Shown here: piece after piece, positions 1 to 3,866 of the stretch
Layout of the letters: every line of letters begins with the position of its first letter
Numbering within the stretch: the stretch's first letter is position 1
NCBI GenBank assembly: GCA_003223595.1
Contig: QHVR01000198.1
Location: 1 to 6,294 of the forward strand
Direction: 5' to 3'
Source: Acidobacteriota bacterium
GTDB taxonomy: Bacteria; Acidobacteriota; Terriglobia; Terriglobales; Acidobacteriaceae
DNA length: 6,294 bases
Translations under genes and position numbers: made by a program
Notes under the pieces: model-generated
What the model saw: the letters and a program-made list of their open reading frames with translations, nothing else
Databases searched by the model: none
Told to the model about the DNA's origin: nothing

Positions 1-1778
1 AAGAGCAAGCCGAGATCCACCGCATCCTGCTGGAAATGACGAAGCTCATAGGCGCGCAATCCGCCGAAATTCTAGCCGCACTAGAAGCCCTATCAGAACT
101 AGAGCTGCAATTTGCCAAAGCCCATTTCGCCGAAGACTACAACTGCGTAGAAGTGGGTTTGTTTAGGGAGAAGCAAAGTCCGCGTGGGGACGAGCAAGGA
201 CCACGTAGGGACAGCCTCTCAGGCTGTCCAGGGTTTCCGCAAACTGCGATCGAACCCACCCGCCTTCTTCTCCACAACGCCCGCCACCCGCTCCTGGAGC
301 GCAATCTAAAACCCAAAGGCCAATCCGTAGTCCCCATCACTGTAGAACTGGAAGGCACCAACCGCCAGCTGATTATCACCGGCCCCAACACCGGCGGCAA
401 AACCGTCACGCTAAAAACCCTAGGCCTCCTTGCCTTAATGGCCCAATCCGGCCTCCCCGTTCCCGCAGATCGCGCCGAACTCCCTGTGTTCGACGCCGTC
501 CTCGCCGACATCGGCGATTACCAGTCCATCGAACAGAATCTCTCCACCTTCTCCGCCCACGTCACCAACATCGATTTCATCTCCCGCACCGCGACTGCGA
601 ATTCTCTCGTGCTCCTCGATGAACTAGGCTCGGCCACCGATCCCGAGGAAGGCGCCGCCCTCGCCGTCGCCATTGCTGGACACTTCGCAGCCATCGGCTG
701 CATGACCGTAATCTCGACCCACCACACGTCCCTAAAAGTTTACGGCGCCAACACTCCCGGCGTGATCAACGCCTCCGTAGGTTTCAACGAGGCCACGCTC
801 CAGCCCACGTACGAATTGAAAATCGGAGTTCCCGGCGCGTCCGCAGGCATCAACATCGCGCAACGGCTCGGCCTGAATCCCTCCATCATCGAGAGCGCCC
901 GATCGCGCCTCGGTAGCCAAGCCCGCGACGTAGGCCAGTTTCTCGACAAGCTTCACGCCGACCTGCGCGAAGCCGAAAGCGAACGCCTGCGCCTGCGCAC
1001 CGCCCAACAAGATCTCGAGCGCGAGAAAAACCGCCTGGCGGTGGAAGGCAAGAAAGATCAGCAAGCCAAAGTCCGCGAGATGGAAAAGAAGCTGGAAGCC
1101 CTGCTGAGCGATTTCGAATATCACGCGCGCGAGGCCGTCAATGCCGTTCAGGATCGCGTTGCCGCCCAGAAGTTATCCAAAGACGCCGAACGCCGCATCG
1201 CCAAACTGCGCCGCGAATTCCGTGAGCAGTTCGACTCCACCGTCGTCGCGCACGCGACCGGCGCCGATCAGGGCGATCCTCACGCCCAGCCGCAACTGGT
1301 GAAGCATGTCGCTGAAGGCGACACCGTCAAGCTGAAGTCCACTGGACGCTCCGCCCGAGTCGCCCGCAAAATCGACGACAACCACTTCGAAGTCGAGATG
1401 GGCGTCATGAAGATGAAGATCGCGCGCGCCGACATCGCCGAAGTCCTCGCGAGCGCCCGTCCTGCCGAAACCCCCGTCCAGGCCGCCCGCGCCCGCGGCA
1501 TCTCGATTTCGCTCGAGAGAGAAGATTCAAACGTTCCCCAGGAAATCAACGTAATCGGCCAGACCGTCGACGACGCTTCCCGCGAAGTCGAAAAATTCGT
1601 AGACCGCGCCTTCCTCGCCGGTCTCCCCCGCGTCCGCGTAGTCCACGGCAGCGGCATGGGAATCCTCCGCAAAGCCCTTCGCCAGCTCCTGCAGCAGCAT
1701 CCCCACGTGGCCTCGGTAGCCGAACCTCCCCAAAACGAAGGCGGAGGCGGCGCCACCGTTGTGGAACTGAGAGTCTAG
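1..1778 (+). CDS. mutS2: Endonuclease MutS2 / ribosome-splitting ATPase, 5' end missing
   Basis: The frame is open to the left edge (first full codon at base 3), so the ATG at base 36 is internal; by comparison with the usual length of about 780-800 residues, roughly 200 N-terminal residues lie outside. Numbering from that ATG, the Walker A GPNTGGKT is at 116-123, the STFSAH segment at 170-175, Walker B LVLLDE at 191-196 and the STHH switch at 227-230. A charged coiled coil follows (about 305-395), then a small KOW-like beta domain (about 425-470) and a C-terminal Smr domain (about 504-580) with HGSGMG at 537-542. MutS2 proteins bind branched DNA and suppress recombination; in Bacillus the protein also splits collided ribosomes. 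Two oddities: residues about 40-68 are an extra segment that contains a DNA palindrome, and the usual Smr LDxRG motif reads INVIG. Family identity is near certain; which role applies here is not shown by the sequence. Confidence 0.96.
   Translation, partial: EQAEIHRILLEMTKLIGAQSAEILAALEALSELELQFAKAHFAEDYNCVEVGLFREKQSPRGDEQGPRRDSLSGCPGFPQTAIEPTRLLLHNARHPLLERNLKPKGQSVVPITVELEGTNRQLIITGPNTGGKTVTLKTLGLLALMAQSGLPVPADRAELPVFDAVLADIGDYQSIEQNLSTFSAHVTNIDFISRTATANSLVLLDELGSATDPEEGAALAVAIAGHFAAIGCMTVISTHHTSLKVYGANTPGVINASVGFNEATLQPTYELKIGVPGASAGINIAQRLGLNPSIIESARSRLGSQARDVGQFLDKLHADLREAESERLRLRTAQQDLEREKNRLAVEGKKDQQAKVREMEKKLEALLSDFEYHAREAVNAVQDRVAAQKLSKDAERRIAKLRREFREQFDSTVVAHATGADQGDPHAQPQLVKHVAEGDTVKLKSTGRSARVARKIDDNHFEVEMGVMKMKIARADIAEVLASARPAETPVQAARARGISISLEREDSNVPQEINVIGQTVDDASREVEKFVDRAFLAGLPRVRVVHGSGMGILRKALRQLLQQHPHVASVAEPPQNEGGGGATVVELRV
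178..229. repeat. REP-like palindromic element inside mutS2
   Basis: A perfect inverted repeat, GGACAGCCT / AGGCTGTCC with a CTC loop, sits at 209-229. It is preceded by two imperfect copies of a 14-base word (178-191 and 199-212, 11 of 14 bases identical). The stretch is read in frame as part of MutS2 and encodes a low-complexity, Arg/Gly/Ser-rich segment at a place where MutS2 homologues normally pass directly from the helical lever region to the 'ARHPLL' strand. A hairpin with flanking near-repeats resembles the small mobile palindromes common between acidobacterial genes. The hairpin is seen directly; the mobile origin is inference. Confidence 0.7.
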
Positions 1779-1821
1779 CCCGCGGGGTTATTCGAGACGC
1801 AACTCATCGTGAAATGGGGAA

Positions 1822-1848
1822 GCCGGGCTTTTCGGCCGCAGTGTTTTT
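1822..1848 (+). terminator. Possible weak terminator after mutS2
   Basis: A short hairpin, GCCG (1822-1825) pairing with CGGC (1833-1836), is followed after seven bases by a run of five T (1844-1848). It lies about 45 bases past the mutS2 stop. The stem is only four pairs and the T run is not adjacent, so this is a weak candidate. Confidence 0.25.
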
Positions 1849-1899
1849 CTGTAATGCACTCTTGTGGAATTTCTGAGAAAATGCTGCTAATTTATATCG

Positions 1900-1908
1900 T
1901 GCTACGAT
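1900..1908 (+). promoter_or_regulatory. Extended -10-like element before the first small ORF
   Basis: The word TGC-TACGAT matches the extended -10 pattern TGn-TAnnnT and lies 18 bases upstream of the ATG at 1927. No good -35 is present at the right distance, which extended -10 promoters can tolerate. A near-identical word occurs before the second small ORF at 2137-2145, which strengthens both a little. Confidence 0.3.
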
Positions 1909-1926
1909 GAGTTTAGAACGGCAAGG

Positions 1927-2064
1927 ATGATAGGCACCAAATCTGATGAAGAGGCGATTGAACTGGCGCGTGAACTAAGGCCCTTGCTTGACCGTAGGGT
2001 TCTGGAATTGCGTGCTAGTTCCGATGGCGCGCCGGGTGGCAACACTTCCGAGCAGGAGCGTTGA
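1927..2064 (+). CDS. Small hypothetical protein, 45 residues
   Basis: An ATG-initiated frame of 45 codons ends at TGA 2062-2064. The product is acidic at the N-terminus (KSDEEAIELARELRPLLDRR, about residues 5-24), has a predicted amphipathic helix over about residues 7-30, and ends in a Gly/Ser-rich polar tail. There is no signal peptide or membrane segment. No earlier in-frame start exists before the TAA at 1888-1890. The ribosome-binding site is poor: AAGG abuts the ATG with no spacer. The family is not recognised. The helical composition and the upstream -10-like word favour a real small gene; the poor ribosome site and the AT-richer setting argue for a chance or decaying frame. Confidence 0.35.
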   Translation: MIGTKSDEEAIELARELRPLLDRRVLELRASSDGAPGGNTSEQER

Positions 2065-2136
2065 ACCTTTGCGCTCCAAATCGTTGAAGCCACAAGGGGT
2101 TTGGCGCAACTTGGCATAGTTCTGCTCACTTACATC

Positions 2137-2145
2137 TGCTATGAT
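2137..2145 (+). promoter_or_regulatory. Extended -10 promoter element before the second small ORF
   Basis: TGC-TATGAT is a good extended -10 (TGn followed by five of six consensus bases). It would start a transcript around 2152, giving a leader of about 47 bases before the ATG at 2199. The position 17 bases upstream (2117-2122, TAGTTC) is a poor -35; a TTGGCA at 2111-2116 is too far away by about six bases. Confidence 0.4.
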
Positions 2146-2198
2146 CGTTCGCTCAGAAAGAGAGGGGAACTCCCACGACCCCCGACGAACGAGAGCGA

Positions 2199-2321
2199 AT
2201 GAACGAACTGTGCCGACAGATTCAGCATGAGAAGGACCACAAGAAATTCTCTGCACTTATCGAAGAGTTGAACCGGCTTCTCGCAAGCAAAGACGAACGA
2301 CTCGAGAAAACCTCGCATTAG
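2199..2321 (+). CDS. Small charged helical protein, 40 residues
   Basis: The 40-codon frame encodes a strongly charged, almost wholly helical peptide. Its core, ELCRQIQHEKDHKKFSALIE (residues 3-22), is followed by ELNRLLASKDERL. This pattern, an 'ELCRQI...EKD..KF..LIEELNRLL' helical hairpin, resembles small uncharacterised proteins I associate with acidobacterial genomes; that is recollection, not a search. The frame stays open upstream to a TGA at 2142-2144, and the residues just before the ATG (PDERER) look as though they could belong to the protein. However, no other standard start codon exists there, so either ATG 2199 is the start or an original start has been lost. A weak GAGAG (2191-2195) is the only ribosome-site candidate. 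Function unknown. Confidence 0.55.
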   Translation: MNELCRQIQHEKDHKKFSALIEELNRLLASKDERLEKTSH

Positions 2322-2338
2322 AATGGGTTAAAATCACC

Positions 2339-2393
2339 GCCTCACCGCAACCTTACGACAAGGTGGCAAACTGCTGATCGGCCTTACCGCAAC
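2339..2393. repeat. Pair of 13-base direct repeats
   Basis: GCCTCACCGCAAC (2339-2351) and GCCTTACCGCAAC (2381-2393) differ at one base and start 42 bases apart, about four helical turns. They lie between the end of the small ORF and the 3' end of the minus-strand nucleotidyltransferase gene. They could be a protein-binding pair or a chance similarity. Confidence 0.3.
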
Positions 2394-2458
2394 TGAGCAT
2401 AGTGAAAAGTGATCTGACGATTGCCTAAGAGGCTGATGCCGCACCTCCGCACTCACCT

Positions 2459-3217
2459 TCACTGCAAGATCTTCTCCCAATCCTCCCGATAAATCGCATC
2501 CCGCGCCGCCTTCGCAATGCTCTTCTTCGCTTTCTCCGACAAATCGTTTGATACCACATTCTCCGAATTCGCCGGATCCCGAATCACCGCCGACTCAAAC
2601 TTGCTCCCCAGATACCGAAGTACACAATGAACATTCTCCGCCAGTTGCCCAAAGCGCTCGCCCTCCAGCGCCCGCAAAATCGCCAGTTCCACCAGAAACG
2701 ACGGAAACTCCAGTGAATTCCGCTCCCGCCAGATTTTCAACGCGCAAATCTCCTGCTGCCGCCCCGAGCTTCCTACCAGATGCACGTGCTGTCCCACGTC
2801 CGTATGCACCGCTTCGCCGGAACGCTTGTTGAACAAGATGTTCCCCGACTTCCCCTCGCGGTAGCTCGGAATCAAATCAACCTGCAGCTTCTTGCAAGGC
2901 ACCCGCACGGAAACCTCCCGCGTGCTGGCCTTCAAATTCTGGTCGGTGAGAAACTCAAATAGTCTCCAGAAGACGCTCTTGATCTCTGCTCCAGGAATGG
3001 GCTTCAGCAAGACCAACACATCCACGTGCGAAGCCAGCGTGATCGCCGTATTCTTAGCGTACGCCCCCGAGATCGTAATCCCCTGCACATACTCCTGCCC
3101 CCACTGCTTGATCAACGGAGCAATCTCATCCGCCACCCGATGCGAAGGCGATCCCTCCTCCAACGCAAGCCGGTACTTCTCCACCACCGACACCACATAC
3201 TGATCCTGTGTAGCCAT
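2459..3217 (-). CDS. Pol-beta/CCA-type nucleotidyltransferase with altered catalytic motif
   Basis: The 252-residue product has the nucleotidyltransferase signature G-[GS]-x(9-13)-D-h-[DE]-h in recognisable form: SGAYAKNT at 50-57 and SHVDVLVLL at 63-71, with the third acidic residue at Asp114 in VDLIPS (113-118). A second part, with LKIWRERNSLEFPSF at about 160-174, resembles the substrate-binding region of archaeal-type CCA enzymes and related prokaryotic nucleotidyltransferases. The spacing fits, but the first metal-binding Asp is His64 (codon at 3026-3028), the Gly-Ser is Gly-Ala and the Lys-Gly-Thr is Lys-Asn-Thr. Enzymes of this fold move a nucleotide onto RNA, protein or small molecules; the substrate here cannot be told. 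The ATG at 3217 is preferred because MATQDQ is a plausible N-terminus. A GTG at 3226 has the better-spaced AGAGG and would add three residues. The gene stands alone, divergent from padR. It may be a pseudoenzyme. Confidence 0.85.
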   Translation of the reverse strand: MATQDQYVVSVVEKYRLALEEGSPSHRVADEIAPLIKQWGQEYVQGITISGAYAKNTAITLASHVDVLVLLKPIPGAEIKSVFWRLFEFLTDQNLKASTREVSVRVPCKKLQVDLIPSYREGKSGNILFNKRSGEAVHTDVGQHVHLVGSSGRQQEICALKIWRERNSLEFPSFLVELAILRALEGERFGQLAENVHCVLRYLGSKFESAVIRDPANSENVVSNDLSEKAKKSIAKAARDAIYREDWEKILQ

Positions 3218-3278
3218 AGCTCGCACAAACCTCTAATTTGTCATCGGCAGACAGAAAGAAAAGTTGAACGTGACCCGG

Positions 3279-3399
3279 GGCCCGCGAAGCGCGCCGAATA
3301 TAGAGCACCTCGTATGCCCAGCCGCGAAGCGGCGGAAGAATGCAGCCCACGGCGTAAGCCGTGGGTGGGACGACGTAAACGGATCAGCCCCGGAGGGGC
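3279..3399. repeat. Cluster of four REP-like palindromes
   Basis: Four small inverted repeats follow each other: GGCCCGC-GAA-GCGCGCC (3279-3295, one mismatch), GCCGC-GAA-GCGGC (3321-3333), CCCACGGC-GTAA-GCCGTGGG (3346-3365, perfect) and GCCCC-GGA-GGGGC (3387-3399). The first two share the ten-base core CCGCGAAGCG, placed exactly 40 bases apart (3282 and 3322). Such palindromes scattered through intergenic DNA are typical of acidobacterial and some other soil genomes. Open frames crossing this block (3026-3478 plus, 3126-3350 minus) are artefacts of its GC-rich composition. Lying between two divergent genes, the cluster cannot be a shared terminator. Confidence 0.8.
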
Positions 3400-3468
3400 G
3401 CAAGAAAAGTACCGAAGCATGAAGCGGGCATTTATCTTGCAACGCCTGCCAAACGCTCAGTTCCTACA

Positions 3469-3491
3469 CTCTCCTTGACAATCTAGGAGAG
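3469..3491. promoter_or_regulatory. Operator palindrome 1, over the padR -35
   Basis: The left arm CTCTCCTTGA and right arm TCTAGGAGAG flank a CAA centre, with nine of ten pairs matching. The single mismatch creates the TTGACA at 3475-3480, which is a consensus -35 box. The same CAA-centred palindrome recurs 30 bases downstream, so this is very likely a regulator site and most plausibly the PadR operator. Confidence 0.75.
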
Positions 3492-3504
3492 TCTGTCGTA
3501 TTCC
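3475..3504 (+). promoter_or_regulatory. Promoter of the padR-permease operon
   Basis: A perfect -35 TTGACA (3475-3480) is followed after 18 bases by TATTCC (3499-3504) as a weak -10. Both boxes are covered by the two operator palindromes. This is how a repressor that blocks RNA polymerase binding would be placed. The -10 choice is less certain than the -35. Confidence 0.55.
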
Positions 3505-3519
3505 TAGACAATCTAGGAA
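3501..3519. promoter_or_regulatory. Operator palindrome 2, over the -10 and ribosome site
   Basis: This is a perfect 19-base palindrome, TTCCTAGA-CAA-TCTAGGAA. It shares GACAATCTAGGA with operator 1 (3477-3488 and 3507-3518). Its right arm runs into the Shine-Dalgarno sequence AGGAAGG (3515-3521) of padR, so binding here would block both the -10 region and the start of the message. Confidence 0.8.
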
Positions 3520-3524
3520 GGCAC

Positions 3525-3866
3525 ATGGACAAACAACTCGATCTCCTGCAGGGTACCCTCGACATGCTGATCCTGAAAGCCGTCTCCCTCAGCCCCCTGC
3601 ACGGCTACGGGATTCTCCTCCGCATCCAGCAGATTTCCAAAGAGCGTCTGGAAATCCAGCAGGGCTCGCTATATCCCGCGCTCTACCGCCTCGAACATCA
3701 CGGCTGGATAGCCAGCGAGTGGGGAGAGTCAGAGAATAAGCGCCGCGCGCGCTACTACCGGCTGACCGCTGCAGGCAAACGTCGCCTGCAATCCGAGGCG
3801 GAACGCTGGAACCAGATGACCGCGGTCATCGCCGGAATCCTGCAGACCACGCCGGAGGAGCTATGA
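3525..3866 (+). CDS. PadR-family transcriptional regulator
   Basis: The 113-residue protein is a short PadR with one winged helix-turn-helix domain. The helix region LLQGTLDMLILKAV is at 7-20 and HGYGILLRIQ at 26-35; the recognition helix region QGSLYPALYRLEHHGW is at 46-61, and the wing RARYYRLTAAGKRRL at 74-88. A single C-terminal helix (about 89-113) serves for dimerisation. Length and layout fit the small PadR subgroup. The start ATG has AGGAAGG just upstream. Its stop overlaps the permease start (ATGA at 3863-3866), so the two are translationally coupled. PadR proteins are usually repressors released by a ligand. The double palindrome over its own promoter points to autoregulation of the operon; the inducer is unknown. 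Confidence 0.95.
   Translation: MDKQLDLLQGTLDMLILKAVSLSPLHGYGILLRIQQISKERLEIQQGSLYPALYRLEHHGWIASEWGESENKRRARYYRLTAAGKRRLQSEAERWNQMTAVIAGILQTTPEEL

Larger units (their letters stand above)
1779..2458. other. 680-base low-density region between mutS2 and the nucleotidyltransferase gene
   Basis: This stretch holds no large gene. It is visibly richer in A and T than the genes on either side, particularly around 1850-2150. It contains two short plus-strand ORFs (1927-2064 and 2199-2321), two copies of an extended -10-like word ahead of them, and a pair of 13-base direct repeats near its right end. The minus-strand gene ends at 2459 and reads into this region; no convincing terminator for it is visible between 2322 and 2458. 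Minus-strand open frames here (for example 1975-2256) have no recognisable protein character. Remains of a decayed gene or an old insertion are possible, but nothing identifiable was seen. Confidence 0.6.

Noticed and set aside
1280..1756. 158-codon minus-strand frame
   Set aside because: It is antisense to the MutS2 KOW-like and Smr domains. The product is Arg/Ser-rich without family features.
1975..2256. 93-codon minus-strand frame in the gene-poor stretch
   Set aside because: It starts with GTG, has no ribosome site and no protein-like pattern, and overlaps the more convincing small plus-strand frames.
2548..3203. Several plus-strand frames opposite the nucleotidyltransferase
   Set aside because: They are Pro/Arg-rich shadows of a gene whose minus-strand reading has clear motifs.
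3218..3226. GTG start adding three residues to the nucleotidyltransferase
   Set aside because: AGAGG is better spaced for it, but ATG at 3217 gives a natural N-terminus. The choice stays open and does not affect the domains.
3279..3399. CRISPR array
   Set aside because: The units have different arms and uneven spacing, and there is no constant repeat with unique spacers. They are separate palindromes.
3026..3478. 150-codon plus-strand frame
   Set aside because: It starts inside the minus-strand gene and runs across the palindromic repeats. Its Arg/His-rich composition has no family resemblance.
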